From assembly GCA_030522415.1 (NCBI GenBank), contig CM060106.1, positions 31,910,485 through 31,974,484 of the forward strand: 64,000 nt of DNA, read 5' to 3'. Below the pieces are notes generated by a model. It did no database searches, was not told the origin of the DNA, and was given only the letters and a program-made list of their open reading frames with translations. This document shows positions 1 through 13,429 of the stretch, one piece after another. Positions within the stretch are counted from its first letter, which is position 1, and every line of letters starts with the position of its first letter. This DNA is from Channallabes apus. Lineage: Eukaryota; Chordata; Actinopteri; Siluriformes; Clariidae. Position numbers and translations under genes: made by a program.

Positions 1-2899
1 CCTAAAAAACTAATTACTCAACACATGGTAGCGGAGTCGCAGCGGGGAAAAGCTCAGCTGTCTATATGATTCTTATTCTGCATCTAAATAGAAATATAGA
101 CATTAAGACACAGACAGAGAGACGGTTACACAGAGATATGGAGTTGTAATGCTTTCTCTGCGTTGTGTAATCAGACTTTAAAGAAGGGCTCTGCTGCACA
201 TGCTACTTGCAAGCTAGCGCCGATTTGGCAGGAAGGCCAATTTTTTTTTTTTTTTTTTTTTTTAAAGCTCGGTGAGGCTCGACCATACAATGGTACATTA
301 ACAATCTGTGCATTCATTTATCAGCCGATGCGTTTTTGGACTGTGCGTTTATGGCGCAGTGCACTTTTCATCGCTGAAAATTAATGAACATGCCTCCCCT
401 CGCAACAAACATGCACCTGTGCCGCCGCGATGCTAATCACAAACATTTATATTTATTAGCGACGGGCTGAGCGAAAGTGGGATTATAAAAGGAGGAGGGA
501 AGACTGTCCTTTTTCTGCTCGCTGAACAGAACGGCACATTTCTCTTTTTTAGAGCACATTTGTTCTGCCTGCTAGTAGAGGGGGGTCAGGTGAAATTAAG
601 CTTCAAGCATTCTGCCTTCGATTGCGAGGAATTAGAAATCATTCATGCCTTTACAAGCTTGACTGAATTCACTCTATCAATAACACCGCTTTCGATGCAG
701 TTTTAATAGGACGCATAAAACACCGCGCTCCGATATGAATCGTTATCTCTCTTTTCCACCGCGCAGTCAGAAAAACCTGACCACGGTGTCTCAAGGTCTT
801 CGTAACAACACACCCCGTCCGAGCGGCGTGAGGCCGCGCACCGGCACAAACAACATGACATTGTCTCAGGAGGTCAGCGAGGTGAAAGTAGCAGAACCGT
901 GCAAATGAGCCACATTGACAGCGCTCCTGACCATGGAAGACCCCCCCCCTCACCCTCTCCTCCTCCTCCTCCCTCTCTATTGCTCCTTCTCTCTCTCTCT
1001 CACTCACTCTCATTTTCTCTCCATCTCTCTCGCTCTCTCGCTCTCCTGTGCACCCTCCCTCCCTCCCTCCCTCCGCTAGTGACAGAAGGTGCGCCTCTCC
1101 CTCTTTAAAGGCGAAGCCTCTGCCGAGCTGGGGGAACAGGAATGGTGCCATAACTTTCCGGCTGGCACGCGCCCATCTTTGTTTTCTCCTCTCGAGTTGC
1201 TTTCAGGCTTCAAAGAGCAGCAAATTTATGAAAAAAAAAGAGGAAGAAAAAAGAAAAAAACGAAAGTAATAAACAAGTCCTGGAAAAAAAAAATGAAAAG
1301 AAGGGTTGCTGAGGAGGCAGTGAGGTCTCACTAACTGTATTATTCTGCAAGGTGATCAAAGCGTAAAGCACAGAGGGGAGGAACATGAGACCAACGCTGG
1401 CCCGATGCGGGAACGCTGGGGGTTTTGCATGATCAGGACCCGTCCTAGGTATGAGTGGGCATGGGCGAGCCCCGGGGGCGGGCATCTCATAAGGAGCTCT
1501 GCTTCACTAGGGCCGGCTGCTCTTAATAGTGGTAAATATTCATCGGGTGCTGACTGTTTTGGCAGGAAGGAAGTGTTTATCATTAGTGAAGCATGAATAG
1601 ATTCGGTCTGCATGGAGACGACGTGATTTCTGTGGATCGGTTGTGCAAATCGGCTTCCTGATTTAATTCTACCGAATTAGAATCTACATTTCTTATGTAC
1701 GTCCCTGTGGCCGCGGCGATATTAATAAACATTAAAATGACACGAATAGAACGGCGGACTCATCTGCTGCTGTGCCTTTAAAAAACGCTTTAAAGAGTCG
1801 ACAAGGAAAGGGGAAAGAAAAAAAAAAAACACGTTCTCGCCTGACATTGATTTCCTATTCATTTTTCTAGCTGGCCAAATCAACAAGTACAACAGGCAAT
1901 CATAAAGCTGACTTACAGATCCATGTCCAAGGCACAGCTACAGCACCCTTCTGAATCCATTACCTTCACTGTAAAGCCATTAGCTTTCAAAAAGCATCAC
2001 TCCTCTCCTTTCATTGCTTTAATGCGAATTAAAAGAATGCTGTGGTACTCTGAGAAAAATTACCATAAGGGTTATGACCTGACGCACAATAGAATTATAA
2101 AACCAGACGCCAAGACAGACTGTTTCTGTTACGCTGATCCGATGAACACCTTAAAAAATGTAACGACCTCCCGGCCTTAAACAAAACCCTCTTTTCTTAC
2201 AGCAGATCTACTGTAGTATGTGTCTTCCCCCCACGTCGAGCCGCGGGGCCTATAAATTGTACAGCCAAGGACGTCCGCTGTTTTACTCATATATGCGCTT
2301 GTCCAGTGCCTCGGAAAAATGGAATAAAACGATTTATCATGCCAAACGCAGCGGTATGAGAAGCTCAGAGTGAGGCTGGGATATGAGCCCGTCTCGACAC
2401 TGCTTCTTTTTCCTTATCCTCAATATTAGATATCATTTATTCAACCCCACATTAATCTGAGCGAAGCGTCTGATGAAAGTTTTGCAGAACGTAGACTAGA
2501 AGTAGCTAAGAACAGCCTGGTAGGCGGATTTCTGAAAAGGGTGATGATTGATAATAAAATGAAGCGCGCGGCGCGAAAGCCGATAACAGCTACATAATCA
2601 CGCGTGTGAAAGCATCTGTGTGTTTGTGTAGATGTGAAACGCCGGTTCGTTCGAGATCCGGTCAATTTTCCTACTGTAACAAAAAAAGCGCATCTCCAGT
2701 GTACAGTATGTCATATTTACCCGGGATCGCTCCTTCTCACTCGTAGCTAAAAAGAACAACAACAAAAAATTGATCGGTGTGATGATTTATTTGTGTTTGT
2801 ATCTCATCCCCCCCTTTCACAACCTTTCTGTTTCCACCACGCCTCCTCCCACAGCTCCCATTCCTTCCAGTTTGCTGTGCGTCACCCGTAACACATGTC

Positions 2900-2906
<7 letters not shown>

Positions 2907-2943
<37 letters not shown>
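2907..2943 (+). repeat. (GA)n microsatellite
   Basis: About 18 perfect GA units sit directly before a conserved-looking unique block that starts at about 2945. Confidence 0.97.
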
Positions 2944-2944
<1 letters not shown>

Positions 2945-2946
<2 letters not shown>

Positions 2947-3260
2947 GCTTCTATTTCCTCCACAGCCGGAATGTTAATTTGTTATGAAGGTCATTGACAG
3001 AGAGTAATAATCACCATTGGGGATCTAACAATTTGCCATTTCTGAACATTGCGGCGCAGATGACTCAACTATTAATAGACCACTGCCCCGTCTTAATATG
3101 ACTAAAAAGTATCGCGACGATTCCACGGGCCAGAAAGAGGCAGCCCTTGTGTCTTTATTTCTCATCGTCTGTTTTATCTGAGTGGAGATATCTGACATTT
3201 GGAGCGAATTAATGTGAACCTAAGTCTGCTGAAAAGCATCGTATGACAGGATATTGAAAA
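2945..3260. promoter_or_regulatory. Candidate conserved non-coding block
   Basis: Complex, repeat-free sequence with several homeodomain-like cores (GTTAATTTG, TAATAATCACC, ATTAATAGACC) and no usable reading frame. It lies between a (GA)n array and a CT-rich stretch. Called only from its texture; no alignment was possible. Confidence 0.3.
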
Positions 3261-3599
3261 TTAAATCACATAGAGAAAAGGCTTCTCATTTCTGATTTTT
3301 TTTTTCTCCCTCCCTTTCTCTCTCTCTCTCTCTCTGTCTCTCTGTAAAGGACTGTGTTTGTACAATACCACCAACATGCTGACACTTAAGCACGACCCGA
3401 GATTCCATTATATGGATCCGATGCGGTGAAATGTTTACAACTAAACAATAACAGTTTATTTCAAAACTCATTTACCGCCGGCCTCGCCGTTGCCAGCACA
3501 TTCAGACATATGTGTCGGAATTCGTCGGGCGAACAAAATAATTCTGTCCGGAGCTATTTTTATCAGACACCAAGCATTTGTTCGTTTTAAATGATCAGC

Positions 3600-3900
3600 A
3601 TTTATGGAACGGAGCGAGCAAGTCGAATCCTTTATCTACACAGCCTCAACATCTCAAGACTAATTACAAATTAATCTGAATCTGTATATCTGCACTAAGA
3701 GGGCAATAACTCAGCACGCTAAGATCTATCTCTTATATATTTATAAATATCCTCACATGGCAGCGTTGGAAGGGATGATCGTGACATAATTGCCTCGCGT
3801 CTATACCCATGCAGGGACATCAAGGCCAGAGATTGCGAATATTAATAACTGATCATTAGCTCGATAAGTGTGTGTGAGCTCAACTTTTGGCTGATTCCAT
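3600..3900. promoter_or_regulatory. Candidate conserved non-coding block
   Basis: Repeat-free DNA with TAATTACAAATTAATCTG at 3661, a TATTTATAAATAT palindrome near 3738, and AATATTAATAACTGATCATT near 3838. The composition is typical of vertebrate developmental enhancers, but this is inference. Confidence 0.35.
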
Positions 3901-4269
3901 TACGGCTGATCCTGGGGGCCGAGGAGCAGCCAGGCGAAGGTCACATGTGTCATAACTGACTCTCTGTCTTTACTAGACGTCCGGATCCAAGAACAATTAA
4001 AAGTCTGATCGTCGGGGGCAGGTTTCCAAAATCGGACATCGTGGAGGTTATTTTTAATCAGGAATCTCGCTCTAGTAAATGTGCGTAGTAAATCACAGGT
4101 CAGTTCGGGCGGACTTTTCTACTTTTGGATTGTTGTAGTGGCTGCACTTTTACACAGATCGAACTGGCGTCCACGAGATTATTTTCCCAGTCAGCTGATC
4201 CAGGCACCTGCGATACCCCGTCACCCGGACATGTCTGCTCGGTCCGACCCCTCCCGCGCTCCTCCGCTG

Positions 4270-4445
4270 CGGTGAACCTCTGGGCACCTTGACTGCTGTT
4301 AACTGCTTGTGGCACGAGCGAAGGAAATGGGTCATTAAATGAAACGAGCCAGGGCCAACCTCCCAGACTCCCAGAGCTGTTTCCAATCAGATAGCTTCCT
4401 TTAGCAGGAGCCAAAGTCTCACACAGCATTAGCGTCATTAAAGGG
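4270..4445. promoter_or_regulatory. Candidate conserved non-coding block
   Basis: Repeat-free sequence with GGGTCATTAAATGAAACG, a CCAAT-containing CCAATCAGATAGC, and GCGTCATTAAAGGGCC at its end. It stops abruptly at a CT-rich stretch. Confidence 0.3.
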
Positions 4446-7207
4446 CCCTACACGCTCTCACTCCTTCTCTCTCACTCTGTCTCTCAGTCTCTCGGCCGCT
4501 GCCCCTGCTAATGTAAGCTTCACCGTGTATTGCAATGTTGTGAGGGAGGGCATCGTTCGTCAAGGTAAATACTTCAGAAAAATGCCGTCCGTAGCAAAGA
4601 GGCGCCATGGCATGTCAGACACTCATTTGACAGTCCTTCATCTTTCTCTTTCTTTCTCTCAGACTATCAGTCTTCTTTCCCTACTTTTACCTTTCCGCGC
4701 ACACACAACACGCAGCGTCCTCCTGGAAGTGTATGTGTGGCGAGGCTTTCTGATGCGGCCCTATATTTATACGACTGAAAATAGAACGAGTCCTCGCTGC
4801 CAATCAAAGCGCAAAATATGTACCGGAGAAACACATTATCGCAGACGTTGAAACTCGCTCGCACTTGTTGCCTCCGTGTCTACGCATCCCTCCTTTCGCT
4901 TTCATTTTCGGGAGTGATAAATGAACCGTGCGCGATTCTCACACCTGTCCTAGCATCCTTTCCTCACCGCCACGATAAGGGATTTCATTAACGGCAGAAC
5001 GTTTGGGCTGAGGGAAACATAATTGCTTGGCTGTTGTTGTTGCCTCCACCGACACCCTAATTTCCTCCTTCCCTTACTCTTGACTGTTAAGTGATCATTA
5101 TATCAAAGAAGCAACGGGAGCAAGGTTAAAATATCGACACGTTTCCAAACCGAACTTGGGATTTGTAACGTTGCATAAAAGCGAAGAAGGACCACTTATA
5201 AAAGAAAAAAATAATAATGAATAAGGGAACGGAAAAAAAAAAAGTATAATGTGGTAAGAGAATGACAGTGGAAGTGAGAGATAAGATCAATTGAGAAAGA
5301 TCACAGCATTCGGTAATGATTTAAGCGCTCAGACCGCTCCCTCTAATAGTCCTTGATGGATAACTGTATGAAAAAGATACATAATTTTTGACTTGCCATT
5401 TACACAGCATTGCACCTGAAAGCCGGCTGGAATAATAGACAGTTTAAAATGTCAGGGAACTAACTAAGAAAGAGAGACGGATCGGCCAGCAGAATCTTAA
5501 TTAGGAAAGCCAGCTAATGGTCCTGGCAGCTCAAGAGGGAGGAAAGAGAGAGGGAGATAAAGAGAGAGAGAGAGAAAGAAAAAAAGAGCGGTTAGAGAAA
5601 GGAAGTGCTCTTCTGAAATACACAACACTTCCCAGGAATACTTTGGACCAATTAGCTTAGGCCTCTTCTCCTCATTTGTAGTTCTTTTTTTCTCCCCCCT
5701 CTCTCTCTATTCTTTACCCATTTACGTTTTTTTTTTTTTTTCCAAATGGCTGACCAGTCACATTGCAAATATATATCTAGTTGTGAACCCCATCAAGAAT
5801 ACACTCTGTCTGGAAACGCATGTATAGGATTTACCTATCTATCCCAGAGCAGACCTGCGTGTTGAGCGCCAGCCAGAAGCGCATGATTGTGTTAATTAAT
5901 CTGCCATTGTGAGCAGAGGGAACAGCTGCAGTGGCTCTCGTGGCTGCGTTGTCAAAGCAAAACAAGGCTGTGTTAAGCTTCCCCCGCTGAATCTTCCCAT
6001 TACAAAGCAGCTCCAATACAGGGGCTAAATTCATAAAAAAAAAAAAAAAAAAAGAACCCACAGATCAATTTTAACCAGCGCTAATGTCTGACCTTTAAAG
6101 GGAAAGGGGTTTATACATGCTTCATTCCCGGCTTGAAATATGGTCAGATATGTGACACCTAGAATTTAAGCCAACACCTTGGGTTTTGAAAACAGAAAGA
6201 CTTGGGGAAGGGAGGAAGACGCGGGGTGTGTCGCTATACAGAGAGGGAGAAGCCAAAGAGGTCTGATTTCTTAAACAGAGACAAACAGAAGAGCACCAGG
6301 ATTCACCAGCTGGGCGCTGGTATTTTAAAACAATACGTCTAACGCGATTAGGAGGCAGCCATCGATCTCTGTTATGTGGATTTAATTTACGAAGGGAAGA
6401 AAGCAAAAGAGGATGGGGAGGGGTTCGAAGGGCAGAAAGAAAAAAGAAACTCTGAATGGTTTTGGATACAATTGTAAAAAGTGAGCAAGGTGTAAAGGGA
6501 AGAAATGGGACGGACAGAACTACAGTATAGTGTGATGCTTATATGAAATTGTTGGAATCGATGTCTTTATAAAGTTAAAGTAACAGAAATAAAAGTGGCG
6601 CTTTCCAGATTGTGTCCTTTAGAGCTTTAAAGACAAGTTAGGATGTGATGTGTGCGTCTGCTGACTGAGGAGTTTGTGCGCTATTTCGATCAGGGTTGGA
6701 CTGACACTCGAACTTGGAAGGAAAGACGGTGTGGAGACTCTCTGGAAGAGCCATGGGGGGGAAAGATGCCGCTTTCTAGTGCACTGGTTTCCAGAGAGAT
6801 AACGATGCGTCTCGAGAAACTCACGCGGCTCCCTGGACCTCGACCCACTCACTGCAGTGGGAGACCGTCTGTTTAGGCGAAGCCCCTCCAAAAAGCCCAC
6901 CGAGTGTGCCAAGCATTTAAAGGGAAGGAAAAAAAAAAAAAACACCTCCCTGAGGCTGATTCAAAGTGCTGCTTTCTGTTTAACCAACATCACCTCGAGT
7001 TGAGAAAGAGGACACTGCATGGCAGGAAGTAAAACCTTTTCCAAAATCACACTCCATGTATGATACTGTAGTGACACAGTCAAGTGAGCGTCTTCAGTGC
7101 AGATTTAGCTACAGGAGTTGGTTGAAGGTATGCATGCAAGGAAGTAGCTTTGCTTAATTTATCAAAGTTGGAAACAGTACCCAATGAATACTCTCCTGTG
7201 CTGCTGC

Positions 7208-7208
<1 letters not shown>

Positions 7209-7253
<45 letters not shown>

Positions 7254-7265
7254 AGTGTGTGTACA

Positions 7266-7299
<34 letters not shown>

Positions 7300-7332
7300 G
7301 TGTATGTGCGTGTGTGTGCGTGTGAGTGTGTG
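7209..7332 (+). repeat. (GT)n microsatellite, about 124 bp, compound
   Basis: Two long TG runs are separated by TACAGTGTGTGTACAGTG, with a degraded 3' end. Alternating purine-pyrimidine DNA of this length can form Z-DNA. Confidence 0.97.
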
Positions 7333-8813
7333 GCAGAGACAAGCTGAAGGAGGATTTTCTGAAAGCTTGCAGATGGAGAACGATGCCATGGTGTGAACAC
7401 ACGTCTCCAAAGTGTCGCTTGCTCGCCCATCTCACCTGTCCGCCAGGCAGCGTCACAGCGAGCCGTCAGATGCTCCACTTACCGCTACAGTAAGCATGAG
7501 ATAAGAAAAATCTGACTGTTAGCGCACGTTTCCGTCACGTTTTCAGCGTTTCGGAAGGCGCCCGGTAACCTTTCGCCCATGAATCATGGCTGTGTCTCGT
7601 GCTGGATTATCGTGATAAGACGTGCACCGGCCTAGTTTACATCATCCACGTAACATGTAACATGTTTTCAGCTCAGGATCTGTCAAAGACATTTGGAAGC
7701 AGGATATGTTGACTTAAGATCTGTGCCTACATCAACTTTTTTCTTTTTCTTTTTCATGTCTAACCATGCCGAGCCTTGTAGGGAGTAAAAATAAACTTTA
7801 TCGAAATAGATCCTCATTGACATGGTGCCATGTTCAGGCTGTGAGCAGCTTGTGTCTCATAAACATAATTCAGAAACGTCCTCCAAACTTTTTTTTCCCT
7901 CCTCTTTTGAAAGTTCGAGTTTTTCCTTTTTCATCCCCACTTCCCTTCTATGTTGAGTAGCATGAGAGAAAAAAAAACCCACCAGAATCATAAAGGTAAA
8001 ATCCCAACCGATTCAGGTGCTGTAGCGAAGGGCCATGAGGAAACCTGCTTTGATGATCTTTCATGAATCCTCAACCCTGCGTCTAATGGGAAATACCTGT
8101 TCCTGGCAGAGGGAAGTGCTTCGGCTGCGCGATTACACCTCACCTGCAGCCAGAGCCAGGAGAGAGGTGGCATTTAGGCGCTCGGTCCCCAGCGAGGAGC
8201 TCACGGAGCTCAGCCGTGGTTTTAGCCACGTTGAGGGAGCGGGCTGAGCCGCGGCACTAAACCCCCACTAAACCTACTGCCTCTGGGGAAGAGCGCAAAA
8301 ACTTCTCATAAGCCTGCTGCTAAAACACCCAAATCTCTACAATAATGGCCCATGGGTACAATCAACAAAATGTCAGGGCCTTCAGATAAAAAAAAAAAAG
8401 TTGCATCTGTTTTTTTTTTTTTCTTCTTTTTTTCGCTCGCTAATATCTTAAAGTACAGTGGACCTTAGGGAGAATAATTAAATAATTTAAACTGTATGCT
8501 TTATTAGAATTAAAATGACCCATTTATAAATCTGAAACAATACTTCCCAAATTTAAAGTATGTCTAATTTTTTTTTTTTTTTTTTTTTAAACCTTCGTTA
8601 AAATTTGTATTTGTTTTATTCAGGGCTGAATTTCGGAAAAGCACTGTACTGTAGCACAAATACAGTTCTTTCTCTCTTTTTCTCTCTGACTTCTCCCAGT
8701 TACAAACAAAACTTTAGAAAACTTTTTTTTAGCAAGCATGGCCCTTACTGATGAAAATGTTTGTTTTTTTTTTATTCGTTGGTGCAAATCAAATGGTTTT
8801 TGTGGCTTTTCTT

Positions 8814-9300
8814 TCTATATTTCACATCTTTTATTCAGTTTGTTTCAATACTTATAGTCGCTATAAGATAGAGATAATGGCTTAGGGATCAAAGGGAAAG
8901 AATGTGGAAGCAACATTTAGGTCTGTTTCAAATGGATATGAAATCCTTGAGAATAAGAGGTGGTTACAACAACAGGGTTATTATAAATCAGTGTTCTTGG
9001 TTATTGTGAATCAGTTTTTCCTCCTTAAACTGCAAACCTATATTGTATGATTCTCTCCCATGTATGCAACTTTGCCCCTTTTTTTCTATATCTTCTATTT
9101 AGTTTGTTACAATAATTACTGTATACAGTAGTTGCCATGGAATAGATAGAGAATCAGGGATCAAAGGAAGACCCAGAAATAAAACCCTTAAGAATAGGAG
9201 GTGGTTGCAACAACAGGGTTATTATAAATCAGTGTTGCAACCTTTTTTTTTTTTTCTCCCCTCACACTGCAAACCTATACGACTCGATCCCATGTGAGAC
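8814..9300 (+). repeat. Diverged tandem duplication, period about 241 bp
   Basis: Copy 1 (about 8814-9064) and copy 2 (about 9088-9300) share a series of matching segments in the same order. The best is 8951-8995 against 9192-9236, which differs at only a few positions over 45 bases (shared core CAACAACAGGGTTATTATAA). Further matches are GGGATCAAAGG, a stretch before it ending in the AGTTTGTT-CAATA region, and CTGCAAACCTATA after it. No target-site duplication or terminal repeat was seen. Confidence 0.85.
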
Positions 9301-10326
9301 ACGCGTGACATTTAAAGAGCTAGGGAGAAGTTAACCTCATCACCTCGGCTTCTGTATCGCCATTTCTGGTTTAAGGCTCGTCGCATCAAAAGAGAGAAGA
9401 AAAAAAAAACAGGATGTTACCTGATCATGATAGAGAAGGATCAGGACCACTTGCTGTTAACGCTCAACTACGGCTCTTCACTCCACTTCCTATATGCGAA
9501 CATATCGAAATAATCATCCTACTTAATAGTAGTAATGCGTATTTAAATAAACGGGAGGGAAAAAAAATCCAATACAAGGAATGATCATGGGAGGCACGGT
9601 TCATACAGTGTGCTTAAATAATTACTAAAGTGTGAGCTTAATGATGCCCACACGTTCAGTCAGGGTATGTAAAGAGGAAGACGGAGCACAGCTGTAAGAT
9701 TTTGCACTGTTCTTTAGTTGCTCTGCTGTGAATTAAGTCTGTTTGCTATTTTGTAAACACGCGCGCTAACAGCTCTTTTCACATGAAAGTTAAAGTCAAA
9801 TAACATATGCTATTAACAGCAACAATAGGTGTTAACCGACTAAATTGCAATTGCGTTAGATCTTATACAAACAAACACCAAGCTTTGTTACCAAGACAAC
9901 TGAAACAATGCGGTTCCCGTGGCGCTGTCGGCGCTGCCACTTCTTGCCGCCGATGTGTGAAGAACTGTAACAGGCATAGTGTGAGATTTAAAGCAAAAGC
10001 AAAAAAAAATAAAAAATGAAAAATGGAAAAAAAAAAAATGCAATTAGCATTACTGCTATAGTAATGTAGTGCATTTAGGCAAATAAAAAACAGGAACATG
10101 TTTTGTTTTTTTTAACCAAGAACTGGGAACGATTGAACTTTCAGCTCAACCATATTTTTTCTTTCTTTCTTTCTTGTTGCATTCCAGTGTCGCGAAATGA
10201 ATTCAACTCCAAACCTAATTAATCCACAAAGGTTTCATGTCTTAATCCCCAAAGTCAAGGGGGTTATTGTCCTCACAAATGAGGTCAGTGTTTCTCCCAG
10301 TGGAAATATGGGAACAGCAGTGCAAC

Positions 10327-10329
<3 letters not shown>

Positions 10330-10358
<29 letters not shown>
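10330..10358 (+). repeat. (GA)n microsatellite
   Basis: About 14 perfect GA units are flanked by unique sequence. Confidence 0.95.
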
Positions 10359-10360
<2 letters not shown>

Positions 10361-11893
10361 CTTCTCCTCTTGAATACAGTGGGACTTACAGAGATGTCGA
10401 CACAACACTTAAAGGTTAAGACCTAGTCCATTTATTTTCGGTCTAGATTGAGAAACATGGTTCAGGACCATACACCGGCACGAGGACATGGATTACGCAA
10501 GGGACGAGTGTCACCAGTCAAACCGCAGACCTTCGTAACCTCCCCTTGTCAGAATCCTTGTTTCCACGGTAATCGTCACTAGGGCAGATTTCTACGACTT
10601 GGACGCTAAGAACTCTGGTGTGACACATTGATGACAGTGATAGATTTGTCATCTTTCTAACACAACACTACTCAAGCCCACTCTGTAGCTGCACTGCTGC
10701 AAGTGCAGCCTTGCCAATGGATGAGAGATGAGCTATATGACCCTTGGAGGCTTCACCAAAGCCTGAGGGAACGATCGAGGAAATAACCAAGAATCAGTGA
10801 CCTCCGACGAGGCGAGGCCAGCCAATGAGATTTCAAACTCCAAATGGCAGGCAACAGGCGTATGAAGGGTGAGCGTGGCGAAGCCGACTCAACAGCTTGG
10901 AGAAATCTGCCATCTATCGCTATGTACAGTAGCATAAACCCGGGGTAAAAGGGAAAAAAAAAGACAGAACATACTGTAAAGGCAGCGTTTCAAATTGGCA
11001 AAAAAAGAGACCACCACAAACAGAACAAAGAGCTTCTCTTCTACCCACACTAAGTGGAGGCTCCGTATGAACCCAACATACCACACAGTCTCATTAGCAA
11101 GAGCGCCGCTGTTTATGATTACCCATAATTACCAGCACTCGAATGAGACCTAAGAAGAGGGAAAAAAGAACATAAGAGGAACGAGAGGAAAGGAAAAGCA
11201 AAAAAAAAAAAAAAACGAAAGAAACAAGAGACAGGGGAAGAGAGAGACTATAAACTAACACAACTAATCTACAGTATCACACACTATTCTTCTTTCTTTT
11301 TTTTCTGTTTCATTTATTCTTTATTTCTCAAGTTCTTTCAAGAAAAAAAGGTTAACACTGTCATGACAACCTCTGCACTTGGCATTTTAGTTTAAACCGT
11401 CAGCGGGAATTAAAATCCGTAACTGTTCTTTTATTATTGTTGTTTTTTTTTTTCTACACAAAGTACGAATCACCTGTCAAAGTTGGCGCTTGTTGATTTT
11501 TATCACTCGGGTTATTACATTGCGAGAATGTGACAATTCAAAAGCCCGCCATCGTTCCATAACTTTGCCTCGGGGTGCCGATGCGGCATGATGGGATGTG
11601 AACCGGGAAGACAAAAAGCATACAGGTACGTGCATATTCTGTTTGAGAGCGAGCGGCGGTCGTGCATAGTCAGGTTCAACTGCTTCGCGTTCATTTCCAA
11701 CAACCTGCCAGTAAACTAGGCTTTAAACTCTATTATTCATTATTTTTAAACAGAGTCGGGTTAAAAAAATGCTAATAATAAATCTGTGCTTTAAAGAATG
11801 AGTTTTCCAGGACGTCATAAGTGATGCGTCATTATTTAATATGATTATCAAAGCACCAGCTCTCAGGCATTATGGCTTAGACAGGACACTACA

Positions 11894-11896
<3 letters not shown>

Positions 11897-11937
<41 letters not shown>
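11897..11937 (+). repeat. (GA)n microsatellite
   Basis: About 20 GA units lead into an A-rich purine tract. Confidence 0.96.
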
Positions 11938-11943
<6 letters not shown>

Positions 11944-12324
11944 GAAGAACAAGCTTTCTCTCTCTCTATCACAGAGGATGTTCAGAGGAGAAAAAAGATT
12001 TAAAGGAGAAAAGAAAAAAAAACACAATTGTTTATTGATTTTATAATAGGCTTAGTGCCAGAGAAATAAAGAGGAGGTCAGCAAGCGAGCCCCAGCGTGA
12101 AGCAATGGCGTGACAAACATGAGCTTACATGCAGGTAACAAGGCCGAGTGTCAGAACGGTGAGATTACAGGAGGCTTGTTTCCCCTACAAACCACAAAAT
12201 GGCACAAGATGGGTTACGGCTCTTGCGTTCTGTTTTACTGGATGCAGCCGTGTAATCATTCAATGCTTTCTGGACCAAACAGGACCAAAACAAAAAGAAA
12301 ACAGGCAAATACACCATACAGGTA

Positions 12325-12384
12325 TTCATCATCATCATCCTCATCATCCTCATCATCATCATCATTATTATTATTATTATTATT
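12325..12384 (+). repeat. (ATC)n/(ATT)n trinucleotide repeat
   Basis: ATC units with CTC interruptions change to about seven ATT units at the 3' end. The antisense frame reads as poly-Met, which is an artefact. Confidence 0.96.
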
Positions 12385-12781
12385 GTGTATATAATATAGT
12401 GAAATTAATAATTGAATGAATTAATGAGGTAGTTAATTAATTTATTATAAATCCATGCATTCATTATACATTTTTTTCCATTTGCTTCCCTTTTCCTTTT
12501 TTTTTTTTTTTTTTAACATAATGTTTCTGCTCATCTGGTCAGTGTGCCATCACGCTGCTGTTAACTTTTTTTTTTTTTTTCCTTCCCCACATGATCAGAG
12601 TCAAAACTGCACGTTTAAACTTTGTATCTCTTCACGGCGAGATCTATATTGCTATCAGCTACAATTCAAATTAGTTAGAACATATTCGGATGATCTCCCA
12701 TCTCTTCAATTAATGACTCAATTCCACCATCAGTCATCTTTGATTTGATCAACAAAACGAGTGAAAAATATCAGGTGAGCG

Positions 12782-12783
<2 letters not shown>

Positions 12784-12823
<40 letters not shown>
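12784..12823 (+). repeat. (CT)n microsatellite
   Basis: About 20 perfect CT units. Confidence 0.97.
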
Positions 12824-12825
<2 letters not shown>

Positions 12826-12954
12826 CACTATCAACAAATCAGCCTGGGGATCTAAAGCCAGGGTGCAGACGGAGAGACGGTGATGCTGAGGATTTCTGTC
12901 TGTGTGCGAGAAAGGAAAAGAGAGTAAGGATCAGTGTGTATGTGTATGGCCTGA

Positions 12955-13095
12955 TATATGGATGATAACACTAATTAGCTCATTTTGTTTGGGGCACAAC
13001 ACTCATTAAAAACCCAGTGGGGCCATTAACGCTACCGTCCCTCCAAAACACTGCAACCGCCATATTAATCTCCCAAGCTCCTATTTCTAATGGCT
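12955..13095. promoter_or_regulatory. Candidate conserved non-coding block
   Basis: Contains ACTAATTAGCTC, CTCATTAAAAACCC and GGCCATTAACGC within repeat-free DNA, bounded by A-rich and T-rich runs. Confidence 0.3.
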
Positions 13096-13429
13096 ACTGC
13101 TTCAGGTTGGGTTGAGGAGGAAAAAAAAAAAAGATTTGTGAGTTCAAAATTTATCTCTTTCTGCGTCTTTTTTTTTTTTTTTTTTACATGGAATGGCGAG
13201 GTACACACTCATTTCTTTCTCTCTCACCAATTACCCAGTATACCTCCTGCTCAGGGGCATGCTCACTGATGGTGTATGAAAAAAAAAAAAAATAAGAAAG
13301 AAAGAAAAAGGAGGATTCACGCACGCTGGGTTTGACAGTGTTTTCAGCATTACGTGGTAATGTACCCATAATACCAATGCTTCACCGAGGCTTGCGATGC
13401 CATAAGGCAGCACTTACAGTCAGGCAGTA

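Noticed and set aside
871..885. AGGTCA-gcg-AGGTGA, a DR3 nuclear-receptor-like motif
   Set aside because: Half-site pairs with some spacing are expected by chance in 64 kb, and the surrounding DNA shows no other regulatory signal.
669..1151. 160-codon minus-strand frame
   Set aside because: Largely the translation of a CT-rich tract; no homology recognised and no splice or promoter context.
7080..7478. 132-codon His-Thr repeat frame and its antisense Cys-Val frame
   Set aside because: Both are readings of the (GT)n microsatellite.
10688..10709. Eight-base hairpin GCTGCACT / AGTGCAGC with six-base loop
   Set aside because: Too short for a microRNA precursor and expected several times by chance.
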